Shown piece by piece: positions 54,454 to 64,000 of a DNA stretch of 64,000 nt (within the stretch, counting starts at the first letter, position 1; each line of letters begins with the position of its first letter). The notes under the pieces were generated by a model. That model ran no database searches. It was not told where the DNA came from and worked only from the letters and a program-made list of their open reading frames with translations. The DNA is taken from contig CAUYUJ010015024.1 of assembly GCA_963575745.1 (NCBI GenBank), positions 62,001 to 126,000 of the forward strand. The letters run 5' to 3'. The position numbers were made by a program, and so were the translations under genes. This DNA is from Prorocentrum cordatum. Its lineage: Eukaryota; Sar; Dinophyceae; Prorocentrales; Prorocentraceae.

Positions 54454-56736
54454 TCACTCGCTAGCGCCCGGCCGATCCGCGCGCCACTGGGGCTCGTTTT
54501 CCCAATCGGGCCAACTCACGAAGTGCGGGGCGTAGGGCCTCAGCGGCAAGCTGTTAGTCGTGTCGTTGTGAAGACATGGGCGGCCCAAAAGCTCTGAACA
54601 GGCTTCCTGGGCCGACGAGGTCGGAGGGGCGACCATCTTGCGATGCAGCCCGCGAGCGCGTCGAAGTAAAAGATCATACAGCTGCGAGAGGCGCCCTGGT
54701 GCCACCCGCGGTGCGGCGTAGCCCCCAAGCATGTTGAGGCGCCCCGCGGTGCCCCGAGTACGCTGCTCGATAAGCTGGGCGCGAGACAGACGGGCCCGAG
54801 CCGAACGGGATAGTTCAGGCGGCGGGGGTGAAGCAATTGGCGACGCGGGCACCGCGAACTGCAGCGTGCCATCGCCAGGGGACTGGACATCAGCAGGTCT
54901 TCTGAATCTCCGTCTCCTTTGCCAGCCGCTCGGTGGCGCACACGGCTGCGCCTGGTGCCGCAGCAACGCCCCGGCGGGCGCTCTGCTTCGAGCGGCCGAT
55001 GCAATGCTCGACGCCCTCGATCTTCATGCTTCTCACGGTCTCCCCGATCAGCTGGTAAGCCCGCGACGCCACCTCCATGCTGGCAAAATTGGAGCCGTCA
55101 GCCTGGCCGTAGGTGACGGCCATCGCGATAGCGAAACCGAACAGGTCGTGGATGCGCGCGGCCGCCGAGTCCTTCGTGCAGCCACTCTCCGGCATCCACC
55201 TGGCATGGCGGCCATCGGGGGTGCCGCCATGGTCTGCGATGTAGTCGCATAACCACTCGAAACTACGCTCGCCCACGAGAAGGAAGTCGTCATGTGCCCC
55301 CTGTCTCATGGCCGACACCGCCTCGCAGAATTCGCGGCGCCGGCGGCCCTCCCGCGCGCGCTGGCGAGGGCCGAGGAGGCGAGCATCGTCATCGGCAAGC
55401 TTGTCCAAGACCTCGGCCGGCAGCGGGACGGGGTGGAGCTCAATCGGCACGACGGAGCCGCCCCCCGCGCGGTAGAGCCCACTCTCCCCCCAGACCACGT
55501 CGCCAGCCTTTGGGGCGACCTCGCCCAACTGCTGGCACTCGTTCGGGGCCGTCTTCAGCGCGAACCAGGCCGAGCCAGGGGGGCGGCACTCCTTGGCGGA
55601 AAGCAGCGCAGCGCCAGGGCCGACCCTTGAGGTCGCAGCGCCCCCGACCTCGCCGTCGGCGAGCGCTCCAAGCCCCTCGGCGGCCCCGCCAGGCGGGGGC
55701 GTGTCGGGCCCCGGCGCCTGGCCCGCGGGCGGAGCGCTGGGCGCGCCCCAAAGCACGGCCGCTGGCGGGCTCTTGCGCCATACGCGGCGCACGAACCCTG
55801 GCACGTCGGCGAGGCTGATTGTCATGCTCTGGGGAGGCCGGCCACCGTCGCGCATGAAGGCAGTTGGCTCGCCTTCGACCCCACCTGCAGCGCGCGCGGC
55901 TAGGCGCGCGTCCCGAAAGAGTTGGATCATGTCGTCCTCACTCGGGTACTCGTGGAACCTGTAGACCCGCCCTGCAGGGCGGAGAGCAGGTCGGTGTCGC
56001 CCCCATCGTGAGGGACGCGCGGCTGGGCCCGTCCCCATCGGGCCCGGCCGCCATCTCCTCGGGGTACACGTCGCCGTCGGGCGTGAGGCACGTCCAGCAG
56101 GTGTGGGGGAACAGCCCGGCGGACGGCCACAGCAGCAGCCGCTCGTGCCCGACATTCGGGTCGTCCTCGTAGTAGAAGGTGACCACCCTTCCCAGCACGA
56201 GCTCATTGAAGAACGCCTCCGCCTCGGCGCCGCTCCCGTCGCTCGCGACGAGCGTCAGGTTCGAGGGCAGCGGAGCCATGGCGACGGAGAGGGGCCGTGA
56301 TGCACAGGCCACACTGACTCAGCACCGCGGTCAACACCACCCCGAACGCGTGCAGCAAGAGCGAGTCGAACTCCTCGGGCAGCACGGGCCTGGCGGCGCG
56401 AAGCTCGGTCAGCTCCGCCGACAAGTTGGACAGCGCAATCTGTACCTGCCCCAGCGCAGTGTGGCACTGGCTGAGGTTAGCCGCGTGCACCGCGGCGAGC
56501 TCGGCCTCCCGCCTGGCGGCCAGCTGAGCCGCGAGGGAGGCCCGACGGTCCCAGTCGTCAGGCGGGCTGCCCCCGCCGCCCGTGCGCAGCAGTCCAGGCT
56601 GCCACGCGTCCAGAGCACACCAGACGCAGACCAGCAACCACGATGGCGGCCGGAAGACAGCAGGGCGCATACGTGTCAGGTGCTCCCTGAGGTGAAAAAG
56701 GCTCGAGCGAAAAGTATGCGGACATCTGTGATTCAT
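54454..56736 (-). pseudogene. N-terminal region of the outer element
   Basis: A first frame (56203-56736) starts in the terminal repeat with MNHRCPHTFRSS, then a likely coiled coil (AAQLAARREAELAAVHAANL). The second (55938-56312) has VTFYYEDDPNVGHERLLLWP; the third (54890-56206) includes YRFHEYPSEDDMIQLFRDARL, GGSVVPIELHPVPLPAEVLDKL and FEWLCDYIADHGGTPDGRH. These resemble the long N-terminal part of this dinoflagellate retroelement family, of unknown function (gag-like by position). Confidence 0.5.
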
Positions 56737-56764
56737 CTCCTACACGTTCTAAGGACAAGTCGGA
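56700..56764. repeat. Terminal direct repeat of outer retroelement, right
   Basis: GGCTCGAGCG to AAGTCGGA; matches 34769-34833. Confidence 0.75.
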
Positions 56765-57100
56765 TCCACACCCTGTCTGAAGACGCCAAACAGAAAGGCG
56801 TGAAGGATGGTTACGGAGTGAAACTGGTTGTGAGGATCATGCGGGCGCGCTTCCGCACGTAACCCTATGCCGTGAACGTAACATTGCGGTTCCGAGAACG
56901 TCGGAATCACCTCCTGATCAGTGAGCCCCACCTACCTTTACATCTTCTCGCCCAGGCCCTGGGATTGGCATGTCAAGCGACAGCGTAACGATGCCGGACC
57001 GGGTCGAGAAAGGACCGTCTGCAACTGACGCATGCTCCTCCACGCATCCAACGTTGCATCCGAGGCTTGGGAGTGTGGCGCATGTGCAACGAGGGCGCCC
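56765..57100. other. No recognisable feature
   Basis: Flank of the outer element. No coding signal or repeat is evident. Confidence 0.5.
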
Positions 57101-57262
57101 GACTCACACTCACACACACACACTCAGACTAATCACGCTCAGACTCATCATGCTCATAACCAGACGCACAACCCACTCACACTCGGACCATTCACTCCCA
57201 GACTCACTCATACTCAAACTCACCCACACTCAGTCTCACCCACATCCAGATCTGCCGCCGTG
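57100..57262. repeat. CACTCA/CACACA low-complexity tract
   Basis: Irregular CACTCAGACT and CACTCACAC repeats. Confidence 0.85.
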
Positions 57263-57299
57263 CCTCGGGCACGAAATGGGGTGCCCCACGGCTCATGTA

Positions 57300-58440
57300 G
57301 CCCTGAAAAGTGAGGAGGCTTTGTGAATGTCTTGAGGGCCCGGACCCCCAGTTTCCGTGGCGCTGCCGGGGTTTCTCGCGCGGGCCTCTGCGACGGTCCC
57401 CAGCAGAGCCCCAAAACGAACCAAGAAAGCTCCGGGAGGCCGCCCAGACTGTCCAGGAGGGCCCAGAATCGCCGAAAGATCGTTCCAAGACGCCCACGAT
57501 AGCCTCTAGACGGCGGAAGATGCGCCAAAGACGCCCCAAGAGGCCTCCAAGAGCACCCCCTAGAGAGCCCCACGAGGCAACAATCAGAGATTTGGTTAAA
57601 TGGTTTTTGAATGACTTTGGCGTTCTCACCTTTTCGGCTTCTCGATGTTCCAAGACTGCCCAGGAGGTCCGCCATACATCGCCCCAAAACAACCGAAGAA
57701 GCTCCAAGAGGGCCCCAACACGGCCCAAGAGGGCCCCCAGAGGGCCCAAGTTGCCTCCAAGACGGCCCACGAGGTCCCCAAGACAACTCCAAGAGGTGGC
57801 CTGGATCGGGGACCCGAACGGACATTTCGAGCCCCGCGGCACCGAGAGGCCACCAGGCGGCCACAAGAGCTTCCCAAGAGGCCCCCAAGAGACCCCGACA
57901 AGTCCCCAAAACTGCAAACTGCCCCCCAGAGGCCTCCGAGAGCGCTCCGAAGAGACCACAACGAGCATCCCCGAGTACCCTGACCCACAACCCAGGCCCG
58001 GTGGAGGGATGGGCCGAAGGCTATTCGATCCGCCGCCCCCTGTTGGTTTGCCACAGGGGTGCCTGGCGGGCTGAATTCTATCGCTCTTGGTTTTAGTTAT
58101 TTGTCCAAGAAAATTCTCCCCCAAGGCTCTGGCCCGTCCCGCCGGCCACCCGAAACGGCGCCCAATTCTCACAAACAAATCCCCTCAAGATTTCTTTCAA
58201 GACCGCCAAGATGGCCCAAGATGGCCTCTAAGAGGCCCCCAAGATGGCCAAAAAGGCCTCCAAGACGGCCAAAGAGAGTCCAACATACTTCCAAGTCCGC
58301 CCAAGAACCCGCGAAGACGGTGTCTCGAGAGGTTCGCCTGTTTCTAGACCCCTCTGCGGGCATAGCACGCGGGCACCCCCATGGGGAGTCGCGGGAGGAG
58401 ACCTACGGCCTACCGTTGTCATGCCCAGGCCTGCTCGGCA
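57300..58440. repeat. CCAAGAGGCC-type minisatellite
   Basis: Over 1 kb of degenerate 10- to 33-bp units such as CCCAAGAGGCCCCCAAG and CCAAGATGGCC. The minus strand stays open for 324 codons and would read as LGGLLGASWGPLG-like repeats; the plus strand reads as PKRPPRGP. I take both as repeat artefacts. Confidence 0.75.
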
Positions 58441-58475
58441 GAAGATAGCCCCCAAACTCCAGAACATCTAAAACC

Positions 58476-58476
58476 T

Positions 58477-58524
<48 letters not shown>
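58476..58524. repeat. GAC trinucleotide microsatellite
   Basis: About 16 near-perfect GAC repeats followed by GAGCGCGCTGCGCTC, which is palindromic. Confidence 0.95.
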
Positions 58525-58525
<1 letters not shown>

Positions 58526-59860
58526 CGCGCTGCGCTCCAAACAAAAACACTTTCGCGCACGAGCCTGGCGAGGCACACGGCGCCGAACCCTCGAACATCC
58601 CAAACCCTCCGCGAATAGAGAGCAGGCCGACCCCCCCCGCTCATGTCTGGCGGGGCCGCGGGCATGGATGCGCTCGTCGGAGCCGCGGGCGTGGAAGTGC
58701 CCGTCGTCCCGCACACGTCGAAGGTCTGCCGGGGGGCAGCGTTTTTGATCTGCCTCCGGCCGCCGCCCCTCCTCTCCGCTACCCGGCCGGCTCGTCTCCT
58801 CCACCCCCCCCTCCGCCCCCTCCTCCCCCGGGAACTCCGCCTCTGTCCTCCTCGGCCGCCTCCTTGCATGGATTATCCGCGATCGGTAATAGAGAATACA
58901 TTCGTAGTCGCGAGCGAGCGTTCCATGGCGAGCCAAACTGAACGCAACATCCGCTGCATTCCATACTCGTGGTGACGCTGTCAAACTTAAACCGCCCTAA
59001 GTGGCACCTAGCGCATCTGCATATGGCACCTGGAACTTTCTCGTTTTTGGGCAAATTGTCCTCGACGCAGCGCGGCCGTGAACCGATGAGGACGGACTCT
59101 CCCTACAGAAACCTCGGCGAGAGCATCCGCAAGGTATTGCTTTCTCCTCGATCCGTATTGGGCACTGTTGGGGCCAAGTGTCATCTTGCAATCATGACGG
59201 ATCATTTTGGAAACGCGCCACTTGCTGCCGTTGCTGCTGGCGGTGCGTAAGCATTGCTCCCGCCCCGAGCCCTGCTCCTGGAGTTCTAAGGAGATCGCCG
59301 GGGCACCCGGAGGCCTCCGGAGACCCGAGAACGTCCTGAAACCACTGTCCGAGAACCTCCCCTTCGATCCTCGAGGGCCCGTGGCAGGTGCTTTCGACGT
59401 TGCTGCTGCTGCTGCTGTTGCTGTTGCCGCTTGGCAGAATCCCATTAACATGTTGAAAACTATGTTTTATCAAGGGTTCACCCAAGCGCGATCGCAAGCA
59501 TGTGTGACAACTCGTGTAACGCAAACGTGTGTCAATATATGTGTGTCGAGGCCCGCGATTTTGATCCCTACGACACCAAAGGTTTCGGAAAGATTCCCGC
59601 ATGTGCGCGGCGACGACGCGAGCGTGCGCAGTTCGTCATCTTTGTCGCAAAGTATAATTGCGACAGCACGCGCGCAAATGCGTTGGAGCGATTTCGACAT
59701 GCGCGCGCGAATGGCATCCTTGGTAGCTTTTGATGATCAGGTTGAAAGCAAATGGTTCCCATAAGAACCTGCGAAAGCGCGCATTTATTTCAACTATACA
59801 TCGTTCTGGGAAACCGTATGGTTTAGAAGTTGTTAGGGTACCCAGCTTTGAAATAGCTAC
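58525..59860. other. No recognisable gene; short GCT run
   Basis: Mixed sequence with a GCTGCTGCTGTTGCTGTTGC tract near 59400. A phrase GCATG.GCGCGGCGACG...GTGCG.AGTTCGTC...TTTTGCAA at 59598-59650 recurs at about 59920-59970, indicating an old duplication of roughly 320 bp. Confidence 0.5.
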
Positions 59861-59862
59861 GG

Positions 59863-59922
59863 CCCTTGAAATTCTTGAAGGATTTCGGCATGCCCTTGAA
59901 ATCCTTGAAGGACTTCGGCATG
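59863..59922. repeat. Two tandem 30-bp units
   Basis: CCCTTGAAATTCTTGAAGG... and CCCTTGAAATCCTTGAAGG..., both ending TTCGGCATG, with two differences. Confidence 0.9.
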
Positions 59923-60238
59923 CGCGCGCGGCGACGCGCGCGTGTGCACTTCGTCCCGTGTTTTGCAAGGAATGTGGGAAACTCATGCTTGTTGATAAAT
60001 GAATGTGCGCGCGTATTTCGTTTGCAGAGGATGAGGGGGATTGCCATTTTGGCTGGGATGATATGAGTTCATATGTCGGATGGACGATGGGGCAAAATCG
60101 CATGTAAATTGCGATACGCGAAAGGGTACAATACCGTGAAGTCGGGGGGGGAGAGAGGGGAGATCCTATTACTCATTCGGACAGAAGAACTTGTGTGACG
60201 CAATCTATGTTGACAATCTATGTCGTGCAATCGACGAG

Positions 60239-60430
60239 GCGGCGACGGCGACGACAAAGCCGCTGGACCGCCACACAGGCCCAGACGACAGGCGGCGACG
60301 AGGCGGCGACGAGGCGGCAACGGGGCGGCGACGGCGACGATATAGCCGCTGGACCCCCGGACATGCCCAATCGACAGGCGGCGACGGCGACGACAAAGCC
60401 GCCTTACCGCCACACACGCCCAGTTCCTTT
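60239..60430. repeat. Three copies of a ~53-bp unit with GGCGAC runs
   Basis: GCGGCGACGGCGACGA followed by AAAGCCGC, then a CCACACA/GGACATGCCC phrase, starting at 60239, 60325 and 60378. Extra GGCGACGAGGC copies separate the first two. Confidence 0.8.
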
Positions 60431-60474
60431 TCCCCACGTAAGAACCTCTAAGTGCAAGCACCACTTAGGGAATC

Positions 60475-60562
60475 TCTCTCTCTTGTTCTTTCTCTCTGTC
60501 TCTCTGTCTCTCTCTCTCTCTCTCCATGTATATGTATATATATATATATGTGTATTATGTAT
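60475..60562. repeat. TC and TA dinucleotide microsatellites
   Basis: CTCTCTCTGTCTCTC run followed by CCATG and a TATATATATA run, ending near the palindromic TATACATATATA. Confidence 0.9.
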
Positions 60563-61700
60563 ACATATATACTGTGGCGACAGACCGTCATAGGGGGGTA
60601 AACAAGCGATCCGTCTCGCAAGACGCCTGCCACTCCCGCATGATCGTGACGCACATTGGCGCGGCTTTCGCTGGTGGTACGGACATCGTGCCTGTCTTTA
60701 GTCGGACCTGGGCCAGGATAACATCCTTCAAGAACACGAGACCCTCCGCTGGCCAAAAACACACAGAGCATCGAAGGGTACCCCCCCAGGATGCACACGA
60801 ACACCCAACAAGCACGACGAACACTAGGGTACCCTCCCCGAACCGATCTCGATCTTTATACCTCGGTCCGCCTGTGTCCCAGCAGGAACACCACACTGCA
60901 TAGAGAAAATCTGTCCGAGATCTGTGCGGATTTCTCGGATCCGCGCTGGACCCCTCCCTCGGCCGTGCGCATCCTGGGTCAGGGGCCGGAAGCGCCGCGA
61001 CGTGGCAAGAGGCCGAGGCAATCCTTCCACGCCGCTGCCCCACCTCGAGAGGCTGACGCTGGCTGCGACACCATCGTGGGGCCCGAGCCATCCGAGCTCG
61101 CTCACCATGGATCGGCGGCGCCCCCAAAGGGGGGGCGCGAGGGGGGCGGGCTGCTCAGAGGGCGGCGGGGCCTCTGAGAGGGCAAGGGGGCTTCTCAGAA
61201 TGCCCTCCCAGTAGTCTTCAGGGCCTTCCAGGAAGGCCCCTACTCCGCAATCTTAGAAGGCCGCCGCCGAATGGACCTCCTCAACCACGGCTTCGCGGCG
61301 CGGATGTCTCATGGTGACGGGCCAAATCTCCGATGTCGCTGGGCCAGCCCCGGAGGAGCGTGCAGCTCTTTGCACACGAGAGCCGAGGGACCGAGATTCG
61401 TGGTTCGCAGCGCCTCGGCTGCGAGGGGGAACGATAAGGGGTTGCTGGCTCAGGTGGGGAAACATCGATCTGGAATCGGCGATGCATTGCCGAGAGATCA
61501 GCGATAGGCGCCTGACAGCGAATCCGCACGCTCCTGGGCGGGGTGGGCTATTAAGCCCTTGTCGGCGATCAACGAGCGATCGGGGGTCGATGCGTCACCC
61601 CCTGAGCCTATCACCATTCCTGATTGTTTTCGGCCTATATGTGGGGCCTTAGGCGCCTGTTCGGGAAGATCCAGACACCCACTGGAACGCTCTCGGCGCA
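60563..61700. other. No gene; one dispersed-repeat match
   Basis: 60925-60970 (GTGCGGATTTCTCGGATCCG followed by CGCTGGACCCC) matches the phrase at 33692 and 34536. 61105-61195 is G-rich. 61450-61600 has weak CGGCGATGCATTGCCGA similarity to the MITE at 22865. No coding domain seen. Confidence 0.5.
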
Positions 61701-61706
61701 TCTGCT

Positions 61707-61860
61707 GGAACGCATCCCAAAGCTGGAAAACCACCGAGAACCGACGAAACGCCCGAACACCTCGAACCTGGAGCCTCTACCTCCCTTAACGTTGCCCCTG
61801 AGAGCGGGAACGCATCCCGAGGCTGGAAAGCCTTCGAGAACCAACAAAAACGCCCGAGGC
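61707..61860. repeat. 100-bp tandem duplication
   Basis: GGAACGCATCCCAAAGCTGG...GAGAACCGACGAAACGCCCGA at 61707 recurs as GGAACGCATCCCGAGGCTGG...GAGAACCAACAAAAACGCCCGA at 61807. Confidence 0.8.
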
Positions 61861-62538
61861 TGGAATCATTCTCTGAGGCGCTCAAGCTCCAACTGCGGGC
61901 GGATCTCCACCATTGACGGTGGCCCAGAAGACCATTGCGGAGTGGCTCACCGATGTCGCCCAGGCTTCGGCGCTGGGCGTCTGACCGAGTCGTCGCTCGA
62001 GCGGGCAAGGACTGGTGGCTCTTCTCAGCGTGCGCGTGGGACTATTTGGGCGATGGCGTGCACGCCGCTGCTTCACCCGCCTTCCTGTTCCTCCGCAACC
62101 GCTCCCTTTCCTCCGCCCATGCCCTGGTGCCAATTCGCAATCGCGCACCCCGCCCTCGGCCGACCCACGCCGTGCGAGCGCCAGCGCTGCGACAATGAGT
62201 GCACGCCGCTGCTTTTCGCAGCTGGGCGCGCATGGTCGCCAACCAATGGTGGATCGACGGGGTCCGCGCGAACCGGTGAACAAGCTACAGCTGACCTCGT
62301 TTCCGGGCGCACCACAGCCTACGACATCCAGCAATTCGGACGCTGCTTGGCCCGAAGACGTGTTGGCTAGCCTAGCGCCCTTGCTTTTCCGAACAGCGCA
62401 TCCATTGACTATCCGCGAAAACCACGAACCATGCACATCACAACCATGACCAGGCGGGCGATCAGCCAACACGGAACACTCCCACCTCGCACTAACCCCT
62501 CTCTGTACCTTCGCCCCCTAGTTCCCCTCCTCCCTCTA

Positions 62539-62570
<32 letters not shown>

Positions 62571-63669
62571 CGCCGCCGTCGTCGTCGTCGTCGTTGTCGT
62601 CGACTCCCTCCTCCTGTCCTATTTGATGTTGCCACATGTCCTGGATAGACCTGACACTCGAACATCGCAAGATCAGAGAGCGCGGGGGGGGAGAGGACTG
62701 CAGAAGATGGTTGCCGCTGAACCCATAGTGGTCGTTGCCGTGCGTGGAAAGTGCGCCTTGGCTCCAACATGCACTCTCAAACGTAGTTGTTGCCTGCCTG
62801 CCTGTCTGACATCGCAAGGCAACTCGAAGTGAGCAAATGACGTGGATACCAGAAGGTGCAATGAGGAGGAAGAGGGCGAATGACCAACGAGCATGACCAG
62901 GTCGAGGGTGCTGAGGATGAGGTGAAGAGACATACATTCGAATGCAGATGAGGGCGCGCTGCAGGCAAGCCCTGCCGCCTCGCAACAGTAGCTCTTCTTC
63001 AAGTCGGACCAGCCCCTCTCCCGCCGCGCGAACCCAGCCTGTTAGGGAGTGGAACGCGGTCGCACAGAGAAGGCTGGGTGGATTCCTCCACCAACCTCGC
63101 CTCTCATCCGCCTCCTCCTCCTCCTCCTCCTCCTCCTGCTCCTCCTCCATGCTCGCAGGGGATTTTGCCAATCGCGCGCACGGCACCATCGTAGGTGTTG
63201 AGGTTGACCGCCTTATGCGGATGTCCTGTTCTGTCCTCCTCCATGCCCTCTGCCCATTGTTGCCTGCCCCCCTGTTCTCTGCTCTCTGCCACCCCAATGC
63301 CTCCGCCCTGCTCCTCCAGCCTCCTCCTCGCACGGGGGCTGAAGCGAGGGCCCAATGTTCCCCATCACCAGGACGACATGATAAATCGTGCTGTGAAGAC
63401 CAGAACACAAGTTGAGACGAATCGCTTCATCGTAGAGTCGTGCAACTCTCGACGTGAGATACATTGTATGTGTGCTCCATCTTGTGATTCTCAATGTAGT
63501 TCGTTTGAATCCGCCGGCTCCCGTTGGGCCCAAAACGCTGCGTGGCGGAGGCAGTCCTGTTCCATGCGCCACTGTTACTTCACAAATTACTCCGTGTTGG
63601 AGTAATGAGAAACCTCGCGAGGGGGGTGCCGAAAACCTAGCTAAACATCCACCCTGGGAATTCGCAAAA
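61861..63669. repeat. GTC and CTCCTC microsatellites in unassigned sequence
   Basis: GTC repeats at 62535-62603 and CTCCTC repeats at 63104-63140. The rest shows no domain; ORFs overlap on both strands. The phrase TGCACGCCGCTGCTT occurs near 62057 and 62202, a small duplication. Confidence 0.55.
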
Positions 63670-63999
63670 CATCTTGGGGTAACCTGGGACACTTGCAACA
63701 TTCAGCAAACTCGCGCCCCCCAAGCCACAACACATCGTAAAGTACTAAAGGTGCGCGCCCACAAGGCCGAACCCCCTTTGTTGATTACGACAGGTTCGCG
63801 CTCCCCATGTCACACTCCGTAGTGCACTACGTCATGCTCGCGCTCGCCAAGCCACAATCAATTGTAACTGACTGCATATTCGCGCCCAAGCCACAATCCC
63901 GCATTCATTGCAACAAGTTCGTGCCCCCGAGGCCACAATCCGTAGTAGTTTACGCCATGCTAGCGTTCCCCGAAGCACACTCGTAATCCATAAAGCAGA
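63670..63999. repeat. Degenerate ~42-bp tandem repeat reaching the window edge
   Basis: Units start CGCGCCCCCAAGCCACAA at about 63712, 63754, 63797, 63839, 63881, 63920 and 63962, with the second half varying around TCGTAGTACACTACGTCATGCT. The array continues past 63999. Confidence 0.8.
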
Positions 64000-64000
64000 A

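Larger units (their letters stand above)
34769..56764 (-). mobile_element. DIRS-like (tyrosine-recombinase) retroelement, interrupted by a copia element
   Basis: Without the 16.2-kb insert at 37232-53387 it is about 5.8 kb. Reading right to left: N-terminal region (56736-54454), reverse transcriptase (54444-53393), RNase H (37226-36650), tyrosine recombinase (36260-35797), methyltransferase-like domain (35760-35012). The presence of YR in place of DDE integrase or endonuclease defines the DIRS class. Terminal direct repeats of 65 bp are unlike simple LTRs; DIRS-type elements are known to have split or inverted repeats. The copy has several frameshifts outside the insertion. Confidence 0.75.

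Noticed and set aside
60043-60054. GCCATTTTGGCT, a 12-base match to the middle of the spliced leader
   Set aside because: Neither end of the leader is present, there is no flanking duplication or coding insert, and a 12-base palindromic match can arise by chance.

Overview
The window looks like dinoflagellate nuclear DNA. It is GC-rich and almost entirely built of decayed retroelements, simple repeats and pentatricopeptide (PPR) units of the type common in dinoflagellates. Position 12284 carries a relic of the dinoflagellate trans-spliced leader (SL). I see no tRNA, rRNA, CRISPR array, bacterial operon or intact host gene. Most coding blocks are broken by frameshifts or stops, so boundaries are domain-level. 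Several frames quoted below start at TTG or other non-ATG codons.

Layout. 1-5.7 kb: minus-strand Ty1/copia-like element (gag, protease region, methyltransferase-like domain, integrase) running off the left edge. 5.7-10.2 kb: candidate LTR, ATC microsatellite, a ~230-bp satellite and degenerate repeats. 10.2-22.6 kb: plus-strand copia RT/RNase H, split inside RNase H by a 9.6-kb retroposed mRNA. That insert begins with an SL relic, ends in five A's and is flanked by a perfect 14-bp duplication. It carries a zinc-finger-like block, a 135-bp (45-codon) Gln/His/Pro-rich coding minisatellite and a decayed PPR array. 22.6-26.9 kb: palindromic MITE-like repeats and low-complexity tracts. 26.9-33.3 kb: minus-strand APE-type LINE with two ORFs, decayed. 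33.5-34.7 kb: two palindromic elements.

34.77-56.76 kb is a nested pair on the minus strand. The outer element is a tyrosine-recombinase (DIRS-like) retroelement: RT, RNase H, YR, then a C5-methyltransferase-like domain, bounded by 65-bp direct repeats. Between its RT and RNase H sits a 16.2-kb copia-like LTR element (37232-53387) with 265/266-bp LTRs, a perfect primer binding site and a CACTC target duplication. Removing it restores the outer reading frame exactly.

The 16.2-kb element is the most interesting object here. Besides gag, retropepsin, integrase and RT/RNase H it encodes a domain with the full motif set of Tpt1/KptA RNA 2'-phosphotransferase, a RING-H2 finger and a methyltransferase-like domain. 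It is also studded with about 29 (35 counting degenerate ones) tiny hairpins that, on the element's RNA strand, fit GCNNG-GNRA-CNNGC. Stem positions covary, and the hairpins occur in two reading frames and in the 3' untranslated part. I know of no description of such an array. I searched by eye only.

56.8-64 kb: minisatellites, microsatellites and unassigned sequence, ending in a ~42-bp tandem repeat that leaves the window.
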